The notes: generated from the sequence alone by a model not told the origin. A stretch of DNA of 64,000 nt from CALDTK01 sp965215115 (GCA_965215115.1 OZ244050.1:2666001-2730000), one strand, 5' to 3'; shown: positions 7,522 to 16,994, counted from the first letter of the stretch. A program made the numbers and translations.

Positions 7522-8457
7522 ATGAAAAAAACGATCCTCATCGGTGGCGGCACCGGGCTCATCGGCACGCGCCTCGCCGAACTCCTCCGGGATCGCGGCG
7601 ACGAGGTCCGCCTCCTGAGCCGCGACCCGGCCCAGATCACCCAGTACGAAGCCTTCGACTGGGACGCGGAGGCCGGTACGATCGACCCGCGCGCCCTCGA
7701 CGGCGTCACGCACGTCGTCAACCTCGCCGGGGCCGGGATCGCCGACGGGCGCTGGTCGGCGGGCCGCAAACGCGTCATCATCGAGAGCCGCACCAAGACC
7801 ACCGCCCTCCTCGCGGAGGCCATCCGCGGTCGCGGCGAGCAGGTACGGGCCTTCGTGAGCGCCAGCGCCGTGGGCTACTACGGCAACCGCGGCGAGCAAG
7901 TCCTCACCGAGTCGGACCGGCCGGGCGAGGGCTTCCTGAGCGAGAGCACCATCCTCTGGGAGCGCGCCGTCGGCGAGGCGGCCGGCCTGACCGGCGTCCG
8001 CACCGCCGCCCTGCGCACGGGCATCGTCCTCGCGACCGGCGGCGGGGCCCTCGAGAAGATGCTGATCACCGCGCGCCTCGGGGTGTCCGGCTACTTCGGC
8101 GACGGGCAGCAGTGGTACTCGTGGATCCACCTCGAGGACATCTGCCGGATGTACGCCGCCGCCCTCGACGACGAGCGCTACATCGGGCCCGTCAACGCCG
8201 TCGCCCCGGAGCCGGCGACGTGTAAGACCTTGGCGCAGGTTTTGGCGCAAGCCCTCCCCAATCCGGCCGTGCCCCTGCCGGTGCCCGCGTTCGGCCTCCG
8301 GCTCGCCCTCGGGGAGATGAGCCACACCGTACTCGACTCCACGCGCGTGAGCGCCGCGTACGTGCGCGAGGCGCTGGACTTCGGATTCGAGTTCCCGACC
8401 TTGCAAGGGGCCCTCGATGACTTGGTGAGCGAGCCGGCCCCGGCGCGGGCCTCGTAG
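7522..8457 (+). CDS. TIGR01777-family NAD(P)-dependent epimerase (SDR39U1/YfcH-like)
   Basis: The 311-residue product begins with the dinucleotide-binding motif IGGGTGLIGTRLAELL, followed by THVVNLAGAGIADGRW, the SASAVGYYGNRGEQVLTES active-site region with Tyr, and the C-terminal DUF1731-type segment (NAVAPEPATCKTLAQVLA...LGEMSHTVLDSTRV). The family is of extended short-chain dehydrogenase type with unknown substrate. The ATG at 7522 matches the family start; the open frame upstream carries no conserved sequence. A GCAA-loop element copy (8239-8253) codes for VLAQA inside the C-terminal domain. The gene converges on the DUF3817 gene 10 bases downstream. Confidence 0.93.
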   Translation: MKKTILIGGGTGLIGTRLAELLRDRGDEVRLLSRDPAQITQYEAFDWDAEAGTIDPRALDGVTHVVNLAGAGIADGRWSAGRKRVIIESRTKTTALLAEAIRGRGEQVRAFVSASAVGYYGNRGEQVLTESDRPGEGFLSESTILWERAVGEAAGLTGVRTAALRTGIVLATGGGALEKMLITARLGVSGYFGDGQQWYSWIHLEDICRMYAAALDDERYIGPVNAVAPEPATCKTLAQVLAQALPNPAVPLPVPAFGLRLALGEMSHTVLDSTRVSAAYVREALDFGFEFPTLQGALDDLVSEPAPARAS

Positions 8458-8467
8458 CCGATCGGCG

Positions 8468-8800
8468 CTAAGTAGTCTGCCCGACGCCCATCGCGTCGAG
8501 CCCGACGAATACCCGGCGCTCGACGTAGATCACGGCAAAGGGCACGAGCGAGGCGGCGAAGCCCCACAGTAGAATGCGTACCGGCCATCGCCGACTGGCC
8601 CACTGGTAGCACAGAAACGAGACGAATATCACGGTGAGCAGGCCGTGGACGAGGCCGAGCACCTTGTTGGGCCCGGGGATGTCGAGGCCGTACTTGAGCG
8701 GCATCGTCACGAACAGGAGCGCCAGCAGGGACAGGCCCTCGGCCCAGGCCAGGCCGCGGAGCCAGCGCACGGCCGTCGAGACCTTTGACGCGGGTACCAT
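8468..8800 (-). CDS. DUF3817 integral membrane protein
   Basis: The 110-residue product has three hydrophobic segments with the family marks RWLRGLAWAEGLSLLALLF, MPLKYGLDIPGPNKVLGLVHG and CYQWASRRWPV. Members are inner-membrane proteins of unknown role. It follows the HAD gene in the same direction by 13 bases, so the two may be co-transcribed. Confidence 0.85.
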   Translation of the reverse strand: MVPASKVSTAVRWLRGLAWAEGLSLLALLFVTMPLKYGLDIPGPNKVLGLVHGLLTVIFVSFLCYQWASRRWPVRILLWGFAASLVPFAVIYVERRVFVGLDAMGVGQTT

Positions 8801-8813
8801 ACGAGAGGCGGGT

Positions 8814-9239
8814 TTAGCTGCGGAAGACCTCGATCTCCTTCGACTCCACCACCAGGTCCGTGAAGCGACCCTTGTAGCGGGTGGCCTTGACGATGTGGTT
8901 GTCGATCCAGTGGTAGTTGCCGCCGCGGGGCTTGTCCATGAGGAGGCCGTGGTACTTGAAGCCGTGGCGGTCGAGCCACTCGATGGTGATGGCGCGCTGG
9001 TCGGAGGTGCGGCTCGTGAAAAAGGTGATGATGTGGCCTTCGTCGTACCACTTGTTGACCATCTCGAGGGCGTCGGAGTACGGCAGTACGGTGCTCATGC
9101 GCTCCGGCTCCTCGTTGGGGACATCGTCGCAGACGGTGCCGTCGATGTCGACGAGGAAGTTCTTGGTGTTCTCGTCGAGGACGGGGCTGATGGTCTCGCC
9201 CTTCTCGTTGAAGGCTACGTGGAGGTCTTTGCTCGGCAT
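8814..9239 (-). CDS. HAD-superfamily phosphatase-like protein
   Basis: The 141-residue product carries the HAD motif I FLVDIDGTVCDD (catalytic Asp pair), motif II-like ITFFTSRT, and a C-terminal GGNYHWIDNHIVKATRY that supplies the third acidic motif. The family, common in Bacteroidota and often mislabelled phosphoheptose isomerase, probably hydrolyses a small phosphorylated metabolite. The ATG at 9239 is the natural start. The gene leads a probable two-gene unit with the DUF3817 gene. Confidence 0.85.
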   Translation of the reverse strand: MPSKDLHVAFNEKGETISPVLDENTKNFLVDIDGTVCDDVPNEEPERMSTVLPYSDALEMVNKWYDEGHIITFFTSRTSDQRAITIEWLDRHGFKYHGLLMDKPRGGNYHWIDNHIVKATRYKGRFTDLVVESKEIEVFRS

Positions 9240-9317
9240 GTCGGACGGGTGTTTTGGGGTGCGGGCGCGGTCGTCCGCGGCGCAAAGGACGGTAAATCAG
9301 TCGGGACGCGCCGGTAC

Positions 9318-9332
9318 GTTTTGGCGAAAGCC
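9318..9332 (+). repeat. Dispersed hairpin element, intergenic exact copy
   Basis: Exact GTTTTGGCGAAAGCC between the M23 peptidase stop (9402) and the HAD start (9239), both on the minus strand. Just to its right two copies of a short CGCCAATCTGG sequence occur (around 9350-9372). Confidence 0.9.
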
Positions 9333-9401
9333 GCGGTTCCTGACACGTAGACGCCAATCTGGGCGCCAATCTGGACGCCGGGTGGTACGCCGACCGGGGC
9401 G

Positions 9402-10268
9402 CTAGTCGAAGCGCAGGTAGCGACCCGGGTTGATGGGCTGGCCGCGGTGCCAGAGTTCGATGTGGACGTGGGGTCCGTCGGTGTGGGTACCGGTGTTGCC
9501 GATGATCGCGATGGCCTCCCCGGCGCGGACGAAGTCCCCGGTGCGCTTCAGGAGGCTCGCGTTGTGTTTATAGAAGGAGAGCAGGTTGCCGGGGTGCTGG
9601 ACGGCGATCACGTTGCCGGTCTCCATCGAGTAGCCGGCCTCCACGACGTAGCCGTCGAGGACGGTCTTGACGGGCGACCCGGACGGGGCCACGACATCGA
9701 CGCCGAAGTGGCGCCCGGTGGGGTCGAACTCGCCGGAGAGACTGCCGTCGATCGGGCTCGCGAGCCGCATCTGGTCGATGGGCAGGCCGACCTCGACCGC
9801 GGAGGCGCTGCTGCGCGAGCGCCCGCTGGCGACTTCCTCGCGCAGGAGGGCGTCTTCGGGGATGCGGTCGACGGCCCGGGCGCTGTCGGTCTCGGGGAGG
9901 TACGCCTCGGCGGCCTCGTCGTAGGCGTCGACGTCGCCGACGAGGACGCGCTGCATGTTGGTGGTGAGCTTCTCGTTGGCCGCCAGCGAGGCCTCGATCT
10001 CGCGGAGGCGCCGGTTGAGCGCCACGACCTCCTTGCGGTCGTCGGCCACGCCGTAGCCCGGGACGTAGCGCCGCAGGGGCGTGAAGGCGACCACGGCGAA
10101 GAACAGGAGCGAGATCACGACCAGCAGGCCCAGCGACAGCGACAGGAGGCTGGCGAGCGTGACGTTGTACACCCCGGTGACCTCGAAGGACTCCTCCCGC
10201 TTGACCGTCACGCGGAAGGGACGGGTGAGTTTGGTGCGGAACCGCTGCCAGCGGGTCGTGTTCTTCAT
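9402..10268 (-). CDS. M23-family peptidoglycan endopeptidase, membrane anchored
   Basis: The 288-residue product has a basic cytoplasmic N-terminus, one membrane helix (about residues 33-60, LASLLSLSLGLLVVISLLFF), a coiled-coil stretch (about 75-105) and a C-terminal LytM/M23 domain. Zinc ligands are visible as GRHFGVDVVAP (H and D) and GPHVHIELWH (HxH). These enzymes cut peptide cross-links in peptidoglycan or activate amidases. The ATG at 10268 gives the family's usual start KNTTRWQRFRTK. A TACCTTTG box lies 26 bases upstream, and the gene is divergent from porW. Confidence 0.93.
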   Translation of the reverse strand: MKNTTRWQRFRTKLTRPFRVTVKREESFEVTGVYNVTLASLLSLSLGLLVVISLLFFAVVAFTPLRRYVPGYGVADDRKEVVALNRRLREIEASLAANEKLTTNMQRVLVGDVDAYDEAAEAYLPETDSARAVDRIPEDALLREEVASGRSRSSASAVEVGLPIDQMRLASPIDGSLSGEFDPTGRHFGVDVVAPSGSPVKTVLDGYVVEAGYSMETGNVIAVQHPGNLLSFYKHNASLLKRTGDFVRAGEAIAIIGNTGTHTDGPHVHIELWHRGQPINPGRYLRFD

Positions 10269-10294
10269 GGGGGGGGCGCGCTGATGGGGCCACG

Positions 10295-10302
10295 CAAAGG
10301 TA
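10295..10302 (-). promoter_or_regulatory. -7 box of the M23 peptidase gene
   Basis: The minus strand reads TACCTTTG, an exact fit to TAnnTTTG, placing a start near 10288 with a leader of about 20 bases. The -33 region is weak. Confidence 0.45.
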
Positions 10303-10345
10303 GGCGCGACGGGCACCACACCCGCCCCGCGAATCGTTTCGCAAC

Positions 10346-10376
10346 TTTGCCAGCCGCTAATCCGGTATAAGCTTTG
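10346..10376 (+). promoter_or_regulatory. Promoter of porW
   Basis: TTTG at 10346-10349, a 19-base spacer, then AAGCTTTG at 10369-10376. Spacing and both TTTG parts equal those of the HU promoter; only the first base of the -7 box departs from TAnnTTTG. The ATG follows 12 bases later. Confidence 0.5.
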
Positions 10377-10388
10377 ACCTATATCCGT

Positions 10389-13300
10389 ATGCCCTCCCGC
10401 CCCGTACCCCGCCCCACTCACCGCGCTGCCCCGCGTCGACACCCGGCGGTGACGCTGGCTTTGCTGATCATCGGCGTGCTGCTCGTGGGCTCGGCCTGCC
10501 GCAAGGAGGGGCGCCTCTACGGGGAGCGCAAGCCCCTAGGCAAGGCCTACCACAGCTTTACCTCGCACTACAACGGCTACTTCAACGCCAACGAGTTGCT
10601 CGTCGAGGCCGAGGACCAGCTCGAGGAGGCGAACGTGCCGGACTACAGCGAGTTGCTGTCCGTCTACCCGGCCTACACGGCGCCCAACCCAGCGTCCGCG
10701 GCGCCCCTGCTCGACAAGTCGATGGAGAAGGTGTCGATGATGGTCAACATCCACCGCCCGACCAACTACGAGGACGACGGCTACCTGCTGCTCGGCCGCG
10801 CGCAACTCCTCAAGCAGGACTTCGAGGCCGCCGAGCACACCTTCGAGTACTCCGCGGCCGACTTCGCGCCCGAGAACGAAGCGGCCCGCCTGCGCCGCAT
10901 CGAGAAGGACCGCATCGCCGACGAGAAGAAGAAGGACAAGGAAGACGGCGTCCGCAACGCGCCCCAGCGCCGCAAGGCCTCCCCGGCCGCCCGCCGCAAG
11001 TCCGCCCCGAAGTCGCGCCGCAAGTCGTCGAGCCGCAAGAAGGGTAAGAAGAAGAGCAGCACCCCGACGCGCAAGGCGTCTACGCGCAGCAAACCCAACC
11101 TCGAGGAGCGGACCAGCACGGCCCCGGCCCGCGGGGCCGTGAGCGCCAAGGACAAAAAACTCCCGAAGAAAAAGAAGCGCAAGACCCAGGCCGAGATGGC
11201 CAGAGAGCAGCGCGAGGCCCGCCTCGCCGCCGAGAAGGAGGCCCTCAAGGAGGAGCAGCGAGCCGAACGCGACGCGGAGCGCGACGCCCAGAAGGAAGCC
11301 TACGAGGCGGAGAAAGCCGAGATTGCCGCTGCCGAGCAGGCCGAGAAAATCGAGGCCAACGAGGTGCCCGACGCCGATGACGCCCTCCTCGACGGCGAGG
11401 GCCTCGCCGCGGTCACCACCGACGAAAAGCGCCCCAAACACGGGATCTTCGTCCACGAGACGGCCAACCAGGACTTCGAGTACTGGATGGCGCGGACCTA
11501 CATCGCCCGCGAGCGCTACATCGACGCCGAACGTATCCTCGGGCGGCTGGCCCGCAGCGGTTCGACGTGGAAGCGGATCCGGCGGATGTTGCCCGCCACC
11601 TACGCGGATATGTACCTGCGGCGCGAGATGCTCGAGGAGGCCGTGCCCTACCTCGAGGACGCGGTGGCCCTGACGAAGGACAAGACCGACCGGGCGCGCT
11701 ACGCCTACCTGCTCGGGCAGGTGCAGCAGCGGCTCGGCAATCCCAAACCGGCCATCGCGAGCTTCCAGCGGGTGGTGAAGCTGAAGCCGGCCTTCGACAT
11801 GGCGTTCAACGCCCAGCTCAACCTGCTCACCACGGGGTATAAGGTCGGGCAGAATACCGCCGCCAGTACCCAGCGCGAGCTCAAGCGCATGGCCAAGGAG
11901 GACAAGTACGACCTGTACCGCGACCAGATCTACTACGCGATGGCCGACATCGCCCTCGGGAACGGCGACCGCGAGGAGGGGATCGGGTACATGCGCGAGA
12001 GCCTCGCCAACAACGCCGGCAACGTCCGCCAGGCCGCCCGTGGCTACCGGCGCCTGGCCGAACTCTACTTCGAGGACGAGGACTTCGTGTCCGCGAGCAA
12101 CTACTACGACTCGACGCTGCAGGTGCTCCCGAACACCGACCCGAGCTACGCGCAGGTGAGCGCCTACCGCGACAACCTCAAGCCAATCGCGGCGAACCTG
12201 TCGGCGGTCCAGCTGCAGGATAGCTTGCTGAGTATCGCGGCGCTGTCTCCCGACGAGCAGCGCGCGGTGGCCGTGCGGATCGACCGCGAGCGGCGCGAGG
12301 CCGAGCTCGCCAACGCCATCGCGCAGAGCCGCGCGGCGGCCTCGCAGGCGCCCCGGCGAAACGCCGGTGCCGCGGCGGCAGCGGCGGCGGCGGCGCGGCG
12401 GCCGACGCCCCAGGCCGGTGGCGACGCCGCGGTGGTGGTGGCCGACTTCTTCGCCTACGACAGCAAGGCCGTGCGGCGCGGCGAGCGGGACTTCGCGCGG
12501 GTGTGGGGCGACCGCCAGCTGGTGGACAACTGGCGCACGCTCTCGTCGCGGGAGTCCCTGGCCGCGGTCGACGACATTGACTCCCCGCAGACCACGCTCG
12601 TGGGCGCGACCGACGGCGACCTCGACGCCCTGCTGGCGGACGTGCCGAATAGCCCGGAGGCGGCGCTGCAGGCCAATAGCATCATCGAGAACGCCCTCAT
12701 GGAGCTCGGTCGCGACTACCGCGACAAGCTCCAGAACGCCAAGCGCGCCTCCGAGGCCCTGCAGGACTTGCTGCGGCGCTACCCCGCGACCGAGTACGCC
12801 CCCGAGGCGCTGTACCTGCTGGCCTTGGCCTACGACGACCTCGGCCAGGGCGCCGCCGCCGCGGCGGCGCGCGAGCGCCTCGAGCGTGAGCACGGCGATA
12901 CGAAGTTCGCGCGCTCCCTGAGCGATCCGAAGTTCTTCGACGAGGCCCGCGGCGCGGAGAAGGCGCTGGTGGACTACTACGACCAGACCTACCGGCTGTT
13001 CCAGAGCGGACAGGCGGAGCAGGCGCGGACGCGGCTCGCGGATGCGGCTGCCAAGTTCGGGAGCGAGCACTCGCTGATGCCGCGCTTCGCGCTGCTCACG
13101 GCCAGCGTCGCCGGCAAAATCGACGGGCGTGAGGCGTACACGGATGCGCTGAAGTCGGTCGTGGCGACCTACCCCTCCTCGGAGGAGGCGATCAAGGCGA
13201 AGGATATCCTCCGGCTGCTCGGCGAGAGCGTCTCGGCCGGGTCCAACCTCATCGACGCGGCCGAGGCCGGTGGCGGGGTGACGACCTCGGAGTTCGAGAT

Positions 13301-13655
13301 GGGCACCGGGCAGCCGCACTACTTCCTGGCTGTTTTGCCGAAAGGCGCCAACATGTCCGAGTCCCGCATCAAGGTGAGCGACTACAACGGCAAGTACCAC
13401 CGGCTCGACAAGCTCGCCGTGAGCAACGTGTCGATGGTGAGCGACGGCGAGCAGGTGCCCGTGATCGTGATCCGGCGCTTCGACGACGACAAGACCGCGA
13501 TGCAGTACTACCGCGACGCGATGACGCGCCAGGAGGAGCTCGTGGGCGGGACGACCTTCGAGGCCTCGGTGATCTCGCAAAACAACTACCGCGAGGTGTT
13601 GCGCAACAAGAGCTTCGGGGAGTACCTGACGTTCTTTAAGGCCAACTACCGCTAG
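10389..13655 (+). CDS. porW: PorW/SprE-like TPR lipoprotein of the type IX secretion system
   Basis: The 1088-residue product has a signal sequence with lipobox (VLLVGSAC, Cys near residue 37), the family hallmark YHSFTSHYNGYFNANELLVEAE, then TPR repeats. A long Lys/Arg/Glu-rich low-complexity insert runs from about residue 175 to 330; further TPRs lie at about 365-620 and 790-900, and the C-terminus resembles the family's (PHYFLAVLPKGANMSESRIKVSDYN). PorW/SprE is an outer-membrane lipoprotein needed for type IX secretion and gliding. The charged insert and an Ala-run (about residue 665) look lineage-specific. An element copy (13332-13346) codes for VLPKGA. I chose the ATG at 10389, after the promoter, over the Met five codons earlier. 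Confidence 0.88.
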   Translation: MPSRPVPRPTHRAAPRRHPAVTLALLIIGVLLVGSACRKEGRLYGERKPLGKAYHSFTSHYNGYFNANELLVEAEDQLEEANVPDYSELLSVYPAYTAPNPASAAPLLDKSMEKVSMMVNIHRPTNYEDDGYLLLGRAQLLKQDFEAAEHTFEYSAADFAPENEAARLRRIEKDRIADEKKKDKEDGVRNAPQRRKASPAARRKSAPKSRRKSSSRKKGKKKSSTPTRKASTRSKPNLEERTSTAPARGAVSAKDKKLPKKKKRKTQAEMAREQREARLAAEKEALKEEQRAERDAERDAQKEAYEAEKAEIAAAEQAEKIEANEVPDADDALLDGEGLAAVTTDEKRPKHGIFVHETANQDFEYWMARTYIARERYIDAERILGRLARSGSTWKRIRRMLPATYADMYLRREMLEEAVPYLEDAVALTKDKTDRARYAYLLGQVQQRLGNPKPAIASFQRVVKLKPAFDMAFNAQLNLLTTGYKVGQNTAASTQRELKRMAKEDKYDLYRDQIYYAMADIALGNGDREEGIGYMRESLANNAGNVRQAARGYRRLAELYFEDEDFVSASNYYDSTLQVLPNTDPSYAQVSAYRDNLKPIAANLSAVQLQDSLLSIAALSPDEQRAVAVRIDRERREAELANAIAQSRAAASQAPRRNAGAAAAAAAAARRPTPQAGGDAAVVVADFFAYDSKAVRRGERDFARVWGDRQLVDNWRTLSSRESLAAVDDIDSPQTTLVGATDGDLDALLADVPNSPEAALQANSIIENALMELGRDYRDKLQNAKRASEALQDLLRRYPATEYAPEALYLLALAYDDLGQGAAAAAARERLEREHGDTKFARSLSDPKFFDEARGAEKALVDYYDQTYRLFQSGQAEQARTRLADAAAKFGSEHSLMPRFALLTASVAGKIDGREAYTDALKSVVATYPSSEEAIKAKDILRLLGESVSAGSNLIDAAEAGGGVTTSEFEMGTGQPHYFLAVLPKGANMSESRIKVSDYNGKYHRLDKLAVSNVSMVSDGEQVPVIVIRRFDDDKTAMQYYRDAMTRQEELVGGTTFEASVISQNNYREVLRNKSFGEYLTFFKANYR

Positions 13656-13698
13656 GGCGCCGCGGCCGGGCGGGGCCTCCTGATTTGTGATATGCGGG

Positions 13699-13706
13699 TA
13701 TGTTTG
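13699..13706 (+). promoter_or_regulatory. -7 box abutting the start at 13713
   Basis: TATGTTTG is an exact TAnnTTTG box ending six bases before the ATG at 13713. It argues for that ATG over the one at 13692 and for a leaderless message. Confidence 0.45.
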
Positions 13707-13712
13707 CCGGGT

Positions 13713-15791
13713 ATGCGGATGATGCGGTGGCCGCGGCTCGGGGGGGGTAACTGGACGGCGTGGGGTCTCGCGGTGGCGCTTCCGCTCCTGTATCTGGCCG
13801 CCTGCGTGCCCGCGACCGAGACCGTCGAGCAGAGCCGCGACCTCGCGATCGACTATAAGGACCCGGCGATCCGGAAGATCGCCACGTTTCAGGACCGGAT
13901 GCTGGTCGACTCGCTGTTGCCGTACCTGAGCAGCAGCGTCGCCGAGCAGCGCTACCTCGCGGCGCGGGCCTTCGGGAGCATCCGGGCGGACAGTCTGCCG
14001 CTGGCGCTCGTGGGTCTGCTCAACGACCCGATCCTCGAGGTGAGGACGATGGCCGCGTACGCGATCGGGCAGCAGGGACAGGCGAGTGCCGTGGCGCCGC
14101 TGATGGCCTCGTTCGAGCCTTACGACACGGCGGGTTTCTTCGCGCCTTTCCACCGGGCCGTGTTGGAGGCCGTCGGGAAGGTGGGCGACACGGCGGCCCT
14201 GCGGGCGCTCGCGACCATCAGTACGTACCGGCCGCGGGACACGCTGCTGTTGCTGGGGCAGACGCAGGGCATCTACCGGCTCGGCAATCGTGGGATCGTG
14301 TCGCCGCGCGGCACCTCCGTGATGATGCGCGCGGCCCTCGACCCGGCTTACCCCCCGGGGGCGAGGCTGTACGCGGCGCACTACGCCGGGCGCGCCAGGG
14401 TGACGCTCGACAGTTTTGCGCCGGCGCTGCTGGCTGCGATCCAGCCGCGGCTCACCGAAGTGCAGACGGACACGAGTAGTGTAGACCTCCTGATCGCGCT
14501 CGCGAAGGCGCTCGGCAATACGACGGACACCGCGGTGAGCCTGGCGCTCCCGCGGCTCGTGGCCCAGGCCAGGGACGTGCGCGTGAAGGTGGAACTGCTG
14601 CGGGCCGCGCGTAAGCACCCGCACCCGGCGGTGCTGTACTTCCTCAAAGCCGCCGTGATGGACACGAGCGAGTGGGTGGCGCGCACGGCGGCCGAGCAGT
14701 TGCTCGAGGTCGGGGTCGCGAGCGAGGCGACGGCCTACTGGAGTCTCGCGCGCGACAGCGTGGCCCGCGCCGTGAAGCCCGCGATGTACGCCGCGGCCCT
14801 GCGGAAGCTGCCGCCGCTGTACGGGGAGTACCGCAACTACATCAACGGTGAGCTCCGCCGGGCCGTGGCGGCGCCGAGTGCCGGTAAGGCCGACGACTAC
14901 TACAAGGCCGACCTCATCCGCGCGATGGCCGAGTGGCCGTGGAACTTCCGCTACCTCATCGAGCTGTCGTTCGACCGGGCCCGGAGCCGCGCCGAGCGGA
15001 CGGCGGCCGCCGAGGCCCTCGACGCGATCGCGCGCCGGGCCGACATCGTGGAGTACCTACGGACGAGTTTCCCGGCGTTCAAACGCGAGTACGCGGACTA
15101 CTTCCGGCGGGTGTTCGCCGGCGATGACGCGTCCTTGCAGGCCGTGGCCGCCGGCACGATCGCCATCCCGAACCTGTACTTCAGGACGGAGTTTGCGGAG
15201 GTCGGGTTTTTGGCGAAAGCCGCCGGGCGGTTGACGCTTCCGCAAAACGTCGAGACCCTCTACGCCATCGAGGACGCGCGGGCGGCGTTGGAGCCCGGCT
15301 TCGAGGCGACGAAGGCCGCGCCGGAGTACAACCACGACGTCAACTGGGACATCTTGCGCAGTCTCCAGCCCGGTCTGATGGTCGTGATCACGACGCCGCG
15401 CGGGCAGATCACCGTGGACCTCTTCGAGCAGCGCGCGCCGGCCACGACGGTCAACTTCGTGCAGTTGGTGCGCACGGGCTTCTACAACGGCAAGGTCTTC
15501 CACCGCGTCGTGCCCGGCTTCGTGACGCAGGGCGGGGACCCGAGCGGGGACGGCTACGGGAGCCTCGACTTCACGATCCGCTCGGAGACGCCGCTGGTGT
15601 ACTACGACGAGGGCGGCTACGTCGGCATGGCGAGCGCGGGGTCCCACACCGAGGGCGTGCAATTTTTCTTCACGCACACGGCCACGCCGCACCTCGACGG
15701 GCGCTACACGATCTTCGGGCAGGTCGCGTCGGGGATGGACGTGGTGCTGGCGCTCAGGCGCGGGGACGAGATGCGGATGCAGTTGCGGTAG
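13713..15791 (+). CDS. HEAT-repeat lipoprotein with C-terminal cyclophilin domain
   Basis: The 692-residue product has a signal peptide with lipobox (LLYLAAC, Cys near residue 30), HEAT-like alpha repeats from about residue 60 to 500 (for example LVGLLNDPILEVRTMAAYAIGQQGQ), and a cyclophilin-type peptidyl-prolyl isomerase domain at about 545-692 (ITVDLFEQRAPATTVNFVQL, GKVFHRVVPGFVTQGGDP, EGVQFFFTHTATPHLDGRYT). Phe-His-Arg and the QFFF/LDGRYT core are intact, so it should be active. It probably folds exported proteins in the periplasm. It follows porW by 57 bases in the same direction, which fits a role around secretion. An inverted element pair (15206-15221 and 15236-15248) lies between the HEAT and cyclophilin parts. 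Confidence 0.9.
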   Translation: MRMMRWPRLGGGNWTAWGLAVALPLLYLAACVPATETVEQSRDLAIDYKDPAIRKIATFQDRMLVDSLLPYLSSSVAEQRYLAARAFGSIRADSLPLALVGLLNDPILEVRTMAAYAIGQQGQASAVAPLMASFEPYDTAGFFAPFHRAVLEAVGKVGDTAALRALATISTYRPRDTLLLLGQTQGIYRLGNRGIVSPRGTSVMMRAALDPAYPPGARLYAAHYAGRARVTLDSFAPALLAAIQPRLTEVQTDTSSVDLLIALAKALGNTTDTAVSLALPRLVAQARDVRVKVELLRAARKHPHPAVLYFLKAAVMDTSEWVARTAAEQLLEVGVASEATAYWSLARDSVARAVKPAMYAAALRKLPPLYGEYRNYINGELRRAVAAPSAGKADDYYKADLIRAMAEWPWNFRYLIELSFDRARSRAERTAAAEALDAIARRADIVEYLRTSFPAFKREYADYFRRVFAGDDASLQAVAAGTIAIPNLYFRTEFAEVGFLAKAAGRLTLPQNVETLYAIEDARAALEPGFEATKAAPEYNHDVNWDILRSLQPGLMVVITTPRGQITVDLFEQRAPATTVNFVQLVRTGFYNGKVFHRVVPGFVTQGGDPSGDGYGSLDFTIRSETPLVYYDEGGYVGMASAGSHTEGVQFFFTHTATPHLDGRYTIFGQVASGMDVVLALRRGDEMRMQLR

Positions 15792-15845
15792 AGGACTACC
15801 GGAAAATTCCTTCGTCCCATCTTCGCCGCCCCAAACTCTGCTCAG

Positions 15846-16994
15846 ATGACCACGCCCGAGACCCTCAAGACCACGCCCCTCCACCAGCGCCACCTCGAGT
15901 CCGGCGCGAAGATGGTCCCCTTCGCCGGGTACGATATGCCGATCAGCTACGCGGGGCTCCGCGAGGAGCACGAGGCGGTGCGGACGCGGGCGGGGATGTT
16001 CGACGTGAGTCACATGGGGGAGTTCATCGTGCGCGGGCCGCAGGCGCTCGACCTGATCCAGCACGTGACCAGCAACGACGCCTCGAGGCTGGCGATCGGC
16101 CAGGCGCAGTACTCGGCCTTCCCGACGCCGGGGGGCGGGATCGTGGACGACCTGCTGGTCTACCGCCTCACCGAGGAGCACTGTTCGCGGGGGGAGCGGG
16201 CGTACATGCTCGTGGTCAATGCGTCGAACATCGCGAAGGACTGGGCGTGGCTCGGGGAGCACAATCGTTTTGACGCAAGTCTGGTCGACATCTCGGAGCG
16301 GACGGCGCTGCTGGCGGTGCAGGGCCCGAAGGCGGTGCAGGCGCTGCAGTGGCACACGACGGTGAAGTTGGACGAGATGAAGTACTACACTTTCGTGAAA
16401 ACGACCTTCGCCGGGGTGGACAACGTCATCGTGTCGGCGACGGGCTACACGGGGGCGGGCGGCTTCGAGCTGTACCTCCCGGCCGAGCACGCGCCGGCGA
16501 TCTGGGACGCGATCCTCTCGGCGGCGCACCAGCCGACCGAGCGCATGAGCGACCACCACGTGACGCCCGTCGGGCTCGGCGCGCGCGATAGCCTCCGGCT
16601 CGAGATGGGGTACGCGCTGTACGGCAACGACATCGACGACACGACGAGCACCCTGGAGGCGGGCCTGGGGTGGGTCACGAAACTCGGCAAGGGCGACTTC
16701 GTCGGGCGCGCGTTCCTGGCCGCGCAGCAGGAGGAGGGGCTGAAGCGCCGCCTGGTGGGCCTGCGGATACACGATCGGCGCGTGGCGCGGCACGGGTACC
16801 GCCTCCTCGACGCGGCCGGGGGGCCGATCGGGCACGTGACCTCGGGATCGCAGTCGCCGACGCTCGGCTACCCGATCGCCCTGGGGTACGTACCGTTCGC
16901 GATGCGGAAGCCCGGGACGCGAGTCCTCGTGGACGCGGGCACGAAGCGCCTCGAGGCCGAGGTGACGGCGGTGCCCTTCGTCGGCGGCGCGTAG
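15846..16994 (+). CDS. gcvT: Glycine cleavage system T protein (aminomethyltransferase)
   Basis: The 382-residue product is full-length T protein, which transfers the methylene group from the H-protein-bound aminomethyl intermediate to tetrahydrofolate (EC 2.1.2.10). Visible marks are PFAGYDMPISYAGLREEHEAVR, AGMFDVSHMGEF, NDASRLAIGQAQYSAFP, TGYTGAGGFELYLP, and the C-terminal beta-barrel with VTSGSQSPTLGYPIALGYV. The ATG at 15846 is standard. Other glycine cleavage genes are not nearby. Two dispersed elements are in frame: a GAC-GCAA-GTC copy at 16267-16281 (FDASL) and a CAC-GAAA-GTG copy on the minus strand at 16388-16402 (YTFVKT). Confidence 0.97.
   Translation: MTTPETLKTTPLHQRHLESGAKMVPFAGYDMPISYAGLREEHEAVRTRAGMFDVSHMGEFIVRGPQALDLIQHVTSNDASRLAIGQAQYSAFPTPGGGIVDDLLVYRLTEEHCSRGERAYMLVVNASNIAKDWAWLGEHNRFDASLVDISERTALLAVQGPKAVQALQWHTTVKLDEMKYYTFVKTTFAGVDNVIVSATGYTGAGGFELYLPAEHAPAIWDAILSAAHQPTERMSDHHVTPVGLGARDSLRLEMGYALYGNDIDDTTSTLEAGLGWVTKLGKGDFVGRAFLAAQQEEGLKRRLVGLRIHDRRVARHGYRLLDAAGGPIGHVTSGSQSPTLGYPIALGYVPFAMRKPGTRVLVDAGTKRLEAEVTAVPFVGGA

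Noticed and set aside
10536..14624. Very long minus-strand frame (1362 codons) opposite porW and the HEAT gene
   Set aside because: It is His/Arg/Val-rich antisense reading of GC-rich codons; porW and the HEAT/cyclophilin gene have clear family motifs on the plus strand.
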